A stretch of 5,054 nucleotides of DNA from Gammaproteobacteria bacterium (GTDB lineage Bacteria; Pseudomonadota; Gammaproteobacteria; Pseudomonadales; Pseudohongiellaceae), in the NCBI GenBank assembly GCA_002694855.1, contig NZNL01000008.1, positions 35,346 to 40,399 of the forward strand, given 5' to 3'. The position numbers were made by a program, and so were the translations under genes. Within the stretch, counting starts at the first letter, position 1. Every line of letters begins with the position of its first letter. Shown here in pieces: positions 1 to 5,054 of the stretch. The notes under the pieces were generated by a model that was not told the DNA's origin, made no database searches, and was given only the letters and a program-made list of their open reading frames with translations.

Positions 1-63
1 TAATTTTCCCATGCCTTTCCAAACGCAGTTTAGTTTAAAGCTTGGTGTTTTTAGAGAGATTTT

Positions 64-70
64 GGAGGAG
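64..70 (+). promoter_or_regulatory. Strong ribosome binding site of pal
   Basis: GGAGGAG ends five bases before the ATG at 76. It is close to a full anti-Shine-Dalgarno match and fits the high expression expected for Pal. No convincing sigma70 promoter is visible in bases 1-63, which is compatible with transcription from further upstream (for example from tolB). Confidence 0.8.
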
Positions 71-75
71 CAGCC

Positions 76-615
76 ATGAAAATAAATCACCTAATAAAAT
101 TGGCACTAGTGCTTTTTGCCTTCAGTGGATTTGTCGCTTGCAGTTCCAGCAGCGAAGAGGTCATTCCTGAAGAAGTCGCAGAGACCAGCGAATCAGGTGT
201 AGATGCAACCGCCCGTCGTGCCCAAGAAATGGAAGAAGAGGCAACGAGACGGGCAGCCGCTGCAGAAGAACGAATGGTGCGTTCTGCCCTGGCAACCAAG
301 GTATTCTATTTTGATTTTGACGTAGCCGAATTTCGACCAGCGGACCGAGACGTTCTGAGCTATCATGCACGCGACTTGGCCACCGATGTCAGCAAGCGAA
401 TTCGCTTGGAAGGCCATGCCGATGAACGAGGCACTCGTGAATACAATCTGGCATTGGGAGAACGTCGCTCCAATGCTATTATGAATTACCTAATTGTTAA
501 CGGTGCGTCTCGTAATCAGATTGAGACAGTCAGCTATGGTGAGGAACGCCCTGCAGATCGGGGCACCGCCGAAGCAGCTTATCAGCGTAACCGAAGAGTT
601 GAAATCATCGATTAA
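76..615 (+). CDS. pal: Peptidoglycan-associated lipoprotein Pal (OmpA family)
   Basis: Pal is an outer-membrane lipoprotein. It binds meso-diaminopimelate in peptidoglycan and partners with TolB and TolA to hold the envelope together and constrict the outer membrane at division. The 179-residue product has a type II signal peptide with a lipobox ending FVAC, so Cys22 is the lipidated residue, followed by a Ser run (outer-membrane sorting, no Asp at +2). A charged Glu/Ala/Arg linker covers about 27-70. The OmpA-like domain covers about 75-178, with YFDFD at 78-82, GHADERGT at 113-120 and LGERRSNA at 127-134. By family comparison D116 and R131 are the peptidoglycan-binding pair. Length matches E. 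coli Pal (about 173). The ATG is preceded by a strong Shine-Dalgarno GGAGGAG at 64-70. In most gammaproteobacteria tolB lies just upstream; that region is outside the window. The Phe at lipobox -3 is unusual. Confidence 0.97.
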   Translation: MKINHLIKLALVLFAFSGFVACSSSSEEVIPEEVAETSESGVDATARRAQEMEEEATRRAAAAEERMVRSALATKVFYFDFDVAEFRPADRDVLSYHARDLATDVSKRIRLEGHADERGTREYNLALGERRSNAIMNYLIVNGASRNQIETVSYGEERPADRGTAEAAYQRNRRVEIID

Positions 616-638
616 CTTTTAACCGTTTTAGGAAGATT

Positions 639-668
639 AAGTCGGACTTTCGAGTTCGACTTTTTTTT
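639..668 (+). terminator. Rho-independent terminator after pal
   Basis: A 10-bp stem (AAGTCGGACT against AGTTCGACTT, one G-U pair) closes a TTCG tetraloop at 649-652 and runs into eight T residues (661-668). It starts 24 bases after the pal stop codon. The T tract is on the plus strand, so it mainly ends the pal transcript. On the minus strand the hairpin is followed only by TTAATCTT, so it may weakly serve the converging hydrolase gene too. Confidence 0.9.
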
Positions 669-677
669 GCTCGTAAA

Positions 678-1649
678 TTAACGATTAAAAAATTTCTGCT
701 GTAACTCATTCCCAATTTCATCGATTAAGTCCATTCCAGCGCCAATACCACCTGAGAACGACAAAAACCCGTGAATCATGTCGGTATAACAAATATGTCT
801 AACCGCCACATCGTATTCAGCGAGTCGATCTGCAAAGGCTTTCCCTTCGTCCCTCAAAGGATCAAACCCCGCGGTAATAACAAACGCTGGCGGTAGTCCT
901 CTGAGATTTTGTTCCAGAAAAAGTAATTCCGGGTCATAAGCTTGCTCTGGGATTTCCAAATAATGACTCCGAAACCACTTCATTCCTTTCTTGGTTAGAA
1001 AATAACCTGAAGCAAACTCATCCACTGAGGGAAATCTCATTGGTAAGTCGACACTAGGGTAAATCAACACCTGGAAATCGGGCATTGAGAAATTTTGCCG
1101 TTTACAAAGTAAAATGACCCCGATTGTCAGATTACCACCAGCGCTGTCGCCTCCGATAGCGATGCGACCTTGATCTATACCCAGCCTTTCCGCGTTATTG
1201 ATTACCCATTGATAGGCATTGAAACCATCTCGATGTATACCTTTAATCTTGTTATCCGGCGCCAAGCGGTAGTCAATTGAAACCACAATACAACCACTAC
1301 GAAAGGCAATATGCTGGGCGACAGTATCGTATTGCTCCACATTACCAAGGACAAACCCACCACCGTGGTAAAAAACCAAGGCCGGCAGCAAACCCCCTTT
1401 CCTGCTTTTGGGAGTGTATACACGACCCAAAATCGCGCTTTCGGCTAAGCAGATTTCGTGATCGCTAATATTTGCTAGATCACATGATACCGGTGCAAAC
1501 GGGTTGCCCCTCTCTTCCCGGAGTGCACGAGCTGCATCAACATTACCCTCTTCTAACTGAGGTAGCCGAGCTGCGGCATCGGCAAGTTTTTGAGCGAGGG
1601 GGTCCAGCATATCAGCCCGAATAGCGTCAGTGCTTTTTAATATTGTCAC
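678..1649 (-). CDS. Alpha/beta hydrolase, hormone-sensitive-lipase (family IV) esterase
   Basis: This is a predicted cytoplasmic carboxylesterase of 323 residues, normal for the bacterial HSL family, likely acting on short- to medium-chain acyl or aryl esters. Visible motifs are the oxyanion-hole HGGG at 95-98, YRLAPD at 127-132 (family usually YRLAPE), the nucleophile elbow GDSAGG at 167-172 with Ser169, the acid in FDPLRDE (D263), and the catalytic H293 in IHGF. The triad is therefore complete. The N-terminal LDPLAQKL...ARAL segment is the usual family cap. No signal peptide is evident. The start is a GTG, with GAGAG about 10 bases upstream overlapping the stop of the preceding gene; ATG at codon 14 is the alternative. 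It lies 13 bp downstream of the DUF4105 gene on the same strand, so co-transcription is likely. The true substrate cannot be told from sequence. Confidence 0.93.
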   Translation of the reverse strand: MTILKSTDAIRADMLDPLAQKLADAAARLPQLEEGNVDAARALREERGNPFAPVSCDLANISDHEICLAESAILGRVYTPKSRKGGLLPALVFYHGGGFVLGNVEQYDTVAQHIAFRSGCIVVSIDYRLAPDNKIKGIHRDGFNAYQWVINNAERLGIDQGRIAIGGDSAGGNLTIGVILLCKRQNFSMPDFQVLIYPSVDLPMRFPSVDEFASGYFLTKKGMKWFRSHYLEIPEQAYDPELLFLEQNLRGLPPAFVITAGFDPLRDEGKAFADRLAEYDVAVRHICYTDMIHGFLSFSGGIGAGMDLIDEIGNELQQKFFNR

Positions 1650-1662
1650 TTTAGCTTTGCTC

Positions 1663-3060
1663 TCATAATAAAAGCACGTCCTTCGGTTTAACTGGTTCGA
1701 ACCCTAAAAACCAAATCAACAAGGTGTATAGAAAAAATCCAGGTAACACATAGATTGCAATATCATAAATTGATTGGTCGGTGAGGCCAAAAAGCCCGAT
1801 TGCAGTATAGATAGCCATTCCTGCAATATGCATAAATAAGTAATAGTGGATAAAAGGGGCACTATTATGTGTCATTTGCCATGGCTTACAAAAGAATAAC
1901 CAGCGAAGGGCAATAGGAATACCTAACAAATCGGTTGGCCAGAAAAGCAACAGGTTAAAATTATGATGCGTATCGATATGATCAGAAACAAACCAACTCC
2001 CCAGCATCACTGCTCCATATACTCCACTGAAAACTGCAGTTAACAATCCCAGCATTCCTAGAACCCTGAAACTAATCCCGGGGGCTCTTAAGCTAACACG
2101 GGAATAACCTGCAAAATATGATCGAGGCACTCTCTTCAAACTTAATATGAGCAATATAACCGCCGCCCATAACAACAATGACGAAACAACGTAACCATTT
2201 GTTTTAATGAAAGGAGCAGGAAATTCCATGATGACTTGGTGATCGTTCAGCAACATTAGCTGTTCACCGTTTTGTGTTACGTCAGATTTAACGTTCAACA
2301 ACCGGTCTCTAAGCTGCAGAGGCAGATACATATCTTCCCACTCAGTAACTGCTCGATCGATATTACTATTCATCAACACATCGAGCGAAAAAGCTATAAG
2401 CGGGACCGATTCATAGTGAGATTGCACCTGTTCCCGAAATGTCTTTTCGGTGACCCCTGTATATTCCCGTCTCACCTTGCCTAACAATGCCTCATCAAGA
2501 TAATCCCGTACTTTTGTGGTGCAATTATCAAAGAAGTATTGATAGGCATACTCAACATTTTCCGGTTCTAAGTTCCACATAAGCCTGCGGTAAAGTATTT
2601 CTTTCTGAGGATTGGTCAGGTTGAGTTTATCCTGCCAGACTGACCGCCGCTGATCCCGGTACATCCCAAATTCTTGCGAAGGTGTGCTAGTTGCCAAACG
2701 ATAGTTCATTATCCCCTTAAAGAAATTCCATGAAAATGGCACTATGCCGCCGCTCACGTCAAAAACCCCCCAGTTGAAGACAGTGTCGGTGTCGCTATTT
2801 TGATCGTAGACACGCAGCGCCGTATGGCCAAAGTTATCCCATATCATATCGCCCACATCTACGGTAATCAGATAAAAATAGACGCCACTCATATCGGTTG
2901 GAACCTGGTATGGGCGGATTTCTTCTGAGGGCGGTTGGGAGAGCGCGGGCGAAGGCAAGAAATAAAGAACAGCAAAAAGCAGAAGCAAACAAGACTGCCC
3001 GAAGACTCGCATTAATTGGAAGGCTGGCATGCGCCCATTTACAATCATCCGGTCAGACAC
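1663..3060 (-). CDS. DUF4105 (Lnb-like) periplasmic domain protein with C-terminal membrane domain
   Basis: The 465-residue protein has a hydrophobic signal segment (about 17-40, possible cleavage ALS|Q at 41/42). A DUF4105 domain follows (about 55-260), with FGHTALRV at 77-84, FNWGVFD at 95-101 and YFFDNCTTKVRD at 175-186. Five predicted membrane helices cover about 289-308, 332-357, 368-391, 402-426 and 430-454. The loop at 309-331 is rich in Arg/Lys, which puts the DUF4105 domain in the periplasm and the C-terminus in the cytoplasm. DUF4105 is a papain/NlpC-P60-like fold, and H79 and C180 are the likely catalytic pair. The layout matches Lnb, the Bacteroides lipoprotein N-acyltransferase, including a His-rich periplasmic loop (DHIDTHHNFN, 360-369) before helix 4. 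An acyltransferase role is inferred; hydrolase or peptidase activity remains possible. The start is GTG 3060, with GGAA about 8 bases upstream. In-frame ATGs at 3048, 3030 and 3012 are alternatives. Confidence 0.88.
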   Translation of the reverse strand: MSDRMIVNGRMPAFQLMRVFGQSCLLLLFAVLYFLPSPALSQPPSEEIRPYQVPTDMSGVYFYLITVDVGDMIWDNFGHTALRVYDQNSDTDTVFNWGVFDVSGGIVPFSWNFFKGIMNYRLATSTPSQEFGMYRDQRRSVWQDKLNLTNPQKEILYRRLMWNLEPENVEYAYQYFFDNCTTKVRDYLDEALLGKVRREYTGVTEKTFREQVQSHYESVPLIAFSLDVLMNSNIDRAVTEWEDMYLPLQLRDRLLNVKSDVTQNGEQLMLLNDHQVIMEFPAPFIKTNGYVVSSLLLWAAVILLILSLKRVPRSYFAGYSRVSLRAPGISFRVLGMLGLLTAVFSGVYGAVMLGSWFVSDHIDTHHNFNLLLFWPTDLLGIPIALRWLFFCKPWQMTHNSAPFIHYYLFMHIAGMAIYTAIGLFGLTDQSIYDIAIYVLPGFFLYTLLIWFLGFEPVKPKDVLLL

Positions 3061-3084
3061 TCTTAGTTTTCCAACAAATAATTA

Positions 3085-3112
3085 ATCTTATCAAAGAATT
3101 AGATTTGATCAA
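3085..3112 (-). promoter_or_regulatory. Candidate sigma70 promoter of the DUF4105-hydrolase operon
   Basis: Reading the minus strand, TTGATC (3112-3107) could be the -35 and TAAGAT (3090-3085) the -10, with a 16-base spacer. Each matches consensus at four of six positions. A start near 3078 would give a leader of about 17 bases before the GTG at 3060 that still contains the GGAA ribosome site. The -35 lies inside an 8-base palindrome, TTGATCAA (3105-3112). This is a pattern match only. Confidence 0.35.
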
Positions 3113-3125
3113 CTGAAGTATTAAT

Positions 3126-3140
3126 AATAGGAGTCCTATT
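3126..3140. repeat. Perfect 15-base palindrome, operator-like
   Basis: AATAGGA and TCCTATT form perfect 7-base arms around a single G. The site lies 14 bases upstream of the candidate -35 of the DUF4105 operon and outside any gene. A further AATAGG half-site occurs at 3155-3160. With a 1-base spacer it cannot fold as a normal RNA hairpin, which favours a dimeric DNA-binding protein site over an RNA structure. No regulator is identified. Confidence 0.45.
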
Positions 3141-3163
3141 GCGGTCGTGATGCAAATAGGTAT

Positions 3164-3191
3164 AAAAAAGGCCAGCAATGCCAGCCTTTTT
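3164..3191 (-). terminator. Bidirectional-type terminator after the secreted-protein gene
   Basis: AAAAAGGC (3165-3172) pairs with GCCTTTTT (3184-3191) in an 8-bp stem, with two inner mismatches and a small GC/GC extension inside. It begins 18 bases after the stop of the minus-strand gene ending at 3209. The A tract becomes a T tract on the minus strand, and the plus strand also ends in T, so it could work in both directions. It separates that gene from the DUF4105 operon, which therefore needs its own promoter. Confidence 0.75.
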
Positions 3192-3208
3192 ATTGGGATA
3201 ATATTGAA

Positions 3209-4189
3209 CTACTGACTGTTCTCAACTGCTCGGCGTTCCTCCATTCTGGCTCCGCGCAAAGTATTCATCATCCCATAGTTTCCCTCATGGCAAGCATATT
3301 CATACATTAAGCCATCAACTTTCGCCATAGGCACCACTGCCGTAAACTTTTGCTTAAATGTACTCGGATCATCAACCGTGAACTCATATTCGACAGTATA
3401 GGGGTCGACCCGAGTAAAGCGTTCAGTGAGAAACTTATTCTCGGCAGTACCATAAACACCAAAGCTTTGAGTCAAGCCGTTGAAATTTCGGGTTTGCACA
3501 ACCAAGGTGTTATCTTCCCAGTGTCCTCGAGAATCGCCACTCCACTGGCGGATGGTGTTACTAACATGATCTCTACCATCCAGCGGAACGATACGTGCGT
3601 CATGAACCATTTCGGTCATGATAACTACAGTATCCTGGTTTTGGATAATTTGTACGTTGTTATTGTATAGGTTTGGGGTAAATGGGGGGCCCGCGTTAAA
3701 ACCCACAATGCAGCGTTCTGATAAACCGCGATCTTCCGGACCATCCTTCGCAATCCCACCCACTACCATGCGCACTGGCCGCGTGCCTGGCTCGTCGGGA
3801 CCAAGCCCTCCGACCTGAACAGGAACCCCCTCAACAGATTCCGGTAACCGTCCATTCTCAGGGTAGGTAATCAATGATGTTCGATTGTCACGATCTCCGC
3901 CCATTTCAACCCAGAAGGTGTTGTAGCCACCGACTCCTATATTGTTGATTGCTTCAAGTCCGGCTTCGGTTTGTGCTGCAAGAGCAGCTATTTCCTGCTC
4001 AGTAAGAAACTCCTTATCACCAAAAAACGCAGGGCGCTCCAGTGGGATAAATGAGCTGAAGTTCCAAACTCCCTGAAGATCAGGCTGCCCCCATTCCGTC
4101 CGTGGTACCGTGTAAGCTTCTTCTTGCGCTTGTATGAATCCAGCAAGCACCAAAGTTGCAGCCGCTAGCGCCAATACATGTAATTTCAT
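3209..4189 (-). CDS. Secreted protein of an uncharacterised family (PDLQGVW / YACHEGNYGM motifs)
   Basis: From the ATG at 4189 the product has 326 residues, with a clean Sec signal peptide (MKLHVLALAAATLVLAGFIQA, cut before QEE at about 21/22) and no lipobox. The mature protein is predicted periplasmic or exported. Recognisable family motifs are WGQPDLQGVWNFSSFIPLERP (about 33-53), ERCIVGFNAGPP (158-169), YNNNVQIIQ (175-183), MVHDARIVPLDGR (194-206), IRQWSGDSRGHW (213-224), FTRVDPYTVEYEFTVDDP (258-275) and YEYACHEGNYGM (296-307). C160 and C300 are its only cysteines and might form a disulfide. I recognise this as a common secreted hypothetical family of marine Gammaproteobacteria and Acidobacteria, often in several paralogues, with no function known to me. 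An AGGTG ribosome site (4200-4196) lies 6 bases before this ATG. ATG 4192 is possible, and GTG 4198 would be part of that ribosome site. Confidence 0.88.
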   Translation of the reverse strand: MKLHVLALAAATLVLAGFIQAQEEAYTVPRTEWGQPDLQGVWNFSSFIPLERPAFFGDKEFLTEQEIAALAAQTEAGLEAINNIGVGGYNTFWVEMGGDRDNRTSLITYPENGRLPESVEGVPVQVGGLGPDEPGTRPVRMVVGGIAKDGPEDRGLSERCIVGFNAGPPFTPNLYNNNVQIIQNQDTVVIMTEMVHDARIVPLDGRDHVSNTIRQWSGDSRGHWEDNTLVVQTRNFNGLTQSFGVYGTAENKFLTERFTRVDPYTVEYEFTVDDPSTFKQKFTAVVPMAKVDGLMYEYACHEGNYGMMNTLRGARMEERRAVENSQ

Positions 4190-4195
4190 CATTTG

Positions 4196-4200
4196 CACCT
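4196..4200 (-). promoter_or_regulatory. Ribosome binding site that decides the start of the secreted-protein gene
   Basis: On the minus strand AGGTG is followed by CAAATG and then the ATG at 4189, an ideal 6-base gap; the ATG at 4192 would have only 3 bases. The in-frame GTG at 4198 is inside this element. That GTG has only a GAG seven bases upstream, so it is the less likely start. Confidence 0.6.
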
Positions 4201-4236
4201 ATAAACTCTTTGTTAACCAATTTTTAATCACGCTGA

Positions 4237-4265
4237 ATTCTATCCTATCCAAATAGCATTATCAG
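4237..4265 (-). promoter_or_regulatory. Candidate sigma70 promoter of the secreted-protein gene
   Basis: On the minus strand, CTGATA (4265-4260, four of six to TTGACA) and TAGAAT (4242-4237, five of six to TATAAT) are separated by exactly 17 bases. The predicted start near 4230 gives a leader of about 40 bases. It fits a gene transcribed separately from the TfoX-like gene behind it. This is a pattern match only. Confidence 0.4.
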
Positions 4266-4318
4266 GAATAAAGTGGCTTTGAATATGCCAGGTACTGGTC
4301 AATTGGTTACACTGATCG

Positions 4319-4334
4319 CAGTAATGAGTTACTG
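4319..4334. repeat. Small perfect hairpin after the TfoX-like gene
   Basis: CAGTAA and TTACTG form a 6-bp stem around TGAG, 16 bases past the stop of the minus-strand TfoX-like gene. No T tract follows on the minus strand, so it is not a standard intrinsic terminator. It might be a transcript-end stabiliser, or chance. Confidence 0.3.
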
Positions 4335-4349
4335 ATTTATAAATGAGCA

Positions 4350-4751
4350 CTAAGACGCGATTTTATTCGCTCTTGTCTGGCTTTTTCGTTCTTTATTGGT
4401 CCCGAATTTACGGGCCGCAGCCCTGAGTGCAGCGCCGAACCCTCGATTACCCCATTCCGACATGATCTCCATGCTCTCCATAGCTTCTTCTGGAGCTTGA
4501 TAGTAGGAGAGTTTCGTTTCCTGGCCCTGCTTTTTATAGGTGAACGGCTGCAAGCCCAGCTCGTCAAATTCTTTTCGATTCTCGCCATCCGCTTTCAGGT
4601 AAAGTATGTTGTCCGTTATCAATCCGAACATCATGCCATCCAAGAAGACTCCAAATCCACCAAACATCCTTTTCGAATACACAGGTCCAATTGCCTGCAT
4701 GAGATCAATTATATATGCAGCGAACTCTTTTTCTTCATTGGTAATAGGCAT
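4350..4751 (-). CDS. TfoX/Sxy N-terminal domain protein (single domain)
   Basis: The 133-residue product matches the TfoX N-terminal domain over about 8-105. Key segments are VYSKRMFGGFGVFLDGMMFG (24-43), ILYLKAD (49-55), FTYKKQGQETKLSYYQAPEEAM (70-91) and a short SMEIMSEWGNRG stretch, then a basic tail (110-130, many Arg/Lys). Full TfoX/Sxy competence activators such as Haemophilus Sxy are near 200 residues and carry a second C-terminal helix-hairpin-helix domain, which is absent here. A direct competence role is therefore not supported; such stand-alone N-domains are common and of unknown function. The ATG at 4751 has no visible Shine-Dalgarno, only an AT-rich leader. The gene is divergent from the thiamine-diphosphate enzyme gene at 4837. 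No signal peptide or membrane segment is seen. Confidence 0.9.
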   Translation of the reverse strand: MPITNEEKEFAAYIIDLMQAIGPVYSKRMFGGFGVFLDGMMFGLITDNILYLKADGENRKEFDELGLQPFTYKKQGQETKLSYYQAPEEAMESMEIMSEWGNRGFGAALRAAARKFGTNKERKSQTRANKIAS

Positions 4752-4770
4752 TAGTGTTTAATATTTTAAA

Positions 4771-4779
4771 TGCTATGAT
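4771..4779 (+). promoter_or_regulatory. Candidate extended -10 promoter for the ThDP-enzyme gene
   Basis: TGCTATGAT fits the extended -10 pattern TGnTATAAT with one mismatch, 57 bases before the ATG at 4837. The -35 region is poor, as is usual for extended -10 promoters. On the opposite strand, TATCAT (4780-4775) is a five-of-six -10 match for the divergent TfoX-like gene, so the two -10 elements would overlap. Confidence 0.4.
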
Positions 4780-4836
4780 ACCCAGCTTTTCTAGGTAATC
4801 GTTAACTGAATCCGGTCACGAGCATTGAACAATAAC

Positions 4837-5054
4837 ATGAACGGCGCTACTGCACTGATAAATACTCTCGCCGATTGCGGCGTTGAGTTCTGTATAGCAA
4901 ATCCCGGTACTTCTGAAATGCATCTGGTACAAGCACTAGATGCAGTGCCAAGAGTTAAATCTGTGCTCGCTCTATTTGAAGGTGTTTGTACCGGTGCTGC
5001 AGATGGTATTGGCCGCATGACTGGCAAACCTGCAGCCACTCTCCTCCATTTGGG
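4837..5054 (+). CDS. Thiamine-diphosphate enzyme, acetolactate synthase large-subunit-like (5' part, runs off the window)
   Basis: The first 72 codons plus two bases are present; the gene continues past the right edge. The translation starts [20 protein letters not shown], then [15 protein letters not shown] (21-35), [16 protein letters not shown] (46-61) and [11 protein letters not shown]. This is the N-terminal pyrimidine-binding domain of the acetolactate synthase/benzoylformate decarboxylase superfamily, with E48 at the position of the glutamate that activates the cofactor. Ile58 stands where the family usually has an aromatic residue (DGYGR). The subfamily is often named acetolactate synthase large subunit but many members probably do other 2-oxoacid carboligations or decarboxylations, so substrate is open. 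The ATG fits the family N-terminus. The ribosome site is weak (CGAG at 4819-4822), and an in-frame TTG at 4825 is a less likely start. Divergent from the TfoX-like gene, 85 bp apart. Confidence 0.88.
   Translation, partial: MNGATALINTLADCGVEFCIANPGTSEMHLVQALDAVPRVKSVLALFEGVCTGAADGIGRMTGKPAATLLHL

Noticed and set aside
1..75. TAA at bases 1-3 as a possible stop codon of tolB
   Set aside because: The frame upstream is not in the window, so a stop codon cannot be distinguished from chance.
87..417. Three minus-strand reading frames inside pal
   Set aside because: They are shadows of a fully convincing Pal coding sequence.
1277..1468. 63-codon plus-strand reading frame inside the esterase gene
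   Set aside because: It is antisense to the HGGG region of a complete alpha/beta hydrolase and has no motif of its own.
2898..3116. 72-codon plus-strand reading frame across the start of the DUF4105 gene
   Set aside because: It runs antisense to the signal-peptide region and over the candidate promoter; composition is low-complexity Ala/Arg/Lys with no family likeness.
3350..3818. Two plus-strand reading frames opposite the secreted-protein gene
   Set aside because: They are antisense to a gene with strong family motifs; their translations show no domain and have no convincing ribosome site.
4284..4334. 16-codon plus-strand mini-ORF (MPGTGQLVTLIAVMSY)
   Set aside because: There is no ribosome site or conservation evidence, and it is too short to support by itself.
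4337..4588. 83-codon minus-strand reading frame overlapping the 3' half of the TfoX-like gene
   Set aside because: It is out of frame with a clear TfoX domain, has no recognisable motif, and looks like an Arg/Lys/Ser-rich shadow.
4791..5039. 82-codon minus-strand reading frame at the right edge
   Set aside because: It is the antisense shadow of the ThDP enzyme gene, whose plus-strand translation has conserved family motifs.

Overview
The window looks like chromosomal DNA of a free-living, probably marine, gammaproteobacterium. This is an inference from the Pal sequence, the moderate GC content, and a secreted protein family I associate with marine Gammaproteobacteria and Acidobacteria. There is no sign of mobile elements, CRISPR arrays, rRNA or tRNA. 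No gene-free stretch exceeds about 150 bases.

Layout, left to right. (1) Bases 76-615, plus strand: pal, the outer-membrane lipoprotein of the Tol-Pal system, closed by a strong intrinsic terminator at 639-668. (2) Bases 678-3060, minus strand, converging on pal: a probable two-gene operon. The first gene encodes a membrane protein with a periplasmic DUF4105 (Lnb-type, papain-like) domain and five C-terminal membrane helices. It is followed after 13 bp by a hormone-sensitive-lipase-type alpha/beta hydrolase. Both use GTG as the best-supported start. Upstream lie a candidate promoter and a perfect 15-base palindrome. (3) Bases 3209-4189, minus strand: a secreted protein of a widespread but functionally uncharacterised family, with its own candidate promoter and a terminator at 3164-3191. 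(4) Bases 4350-4751, minus strand: a small single-domain TfoX/Sxy N-terminal-domain protein. (5) From 4837 to the right edge, plus strand: the first 72 codons of a thiamine-diphosphate enzyme of the acetolactate synthase/benzoylformate decarboxylase superfamily, divergent from the TfoX-like gene.

Functionally, pal is a housekeeping envelope gene. The DUF4105/hydrolase pair is the most interesting part. The membrane protein has the architecture of Lnb, the lipoprotein N-acyltransferase described in Bacteroides, with a His (H79) and a Cys (C180) in the expected family motifs. It sits next to a carboxylesterase and close to a lipoprotein gene. Whether it modifies lipoproteins in this organism cannot be decided from the sequence. 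The remaining genes do not form an obvious pathway with it.
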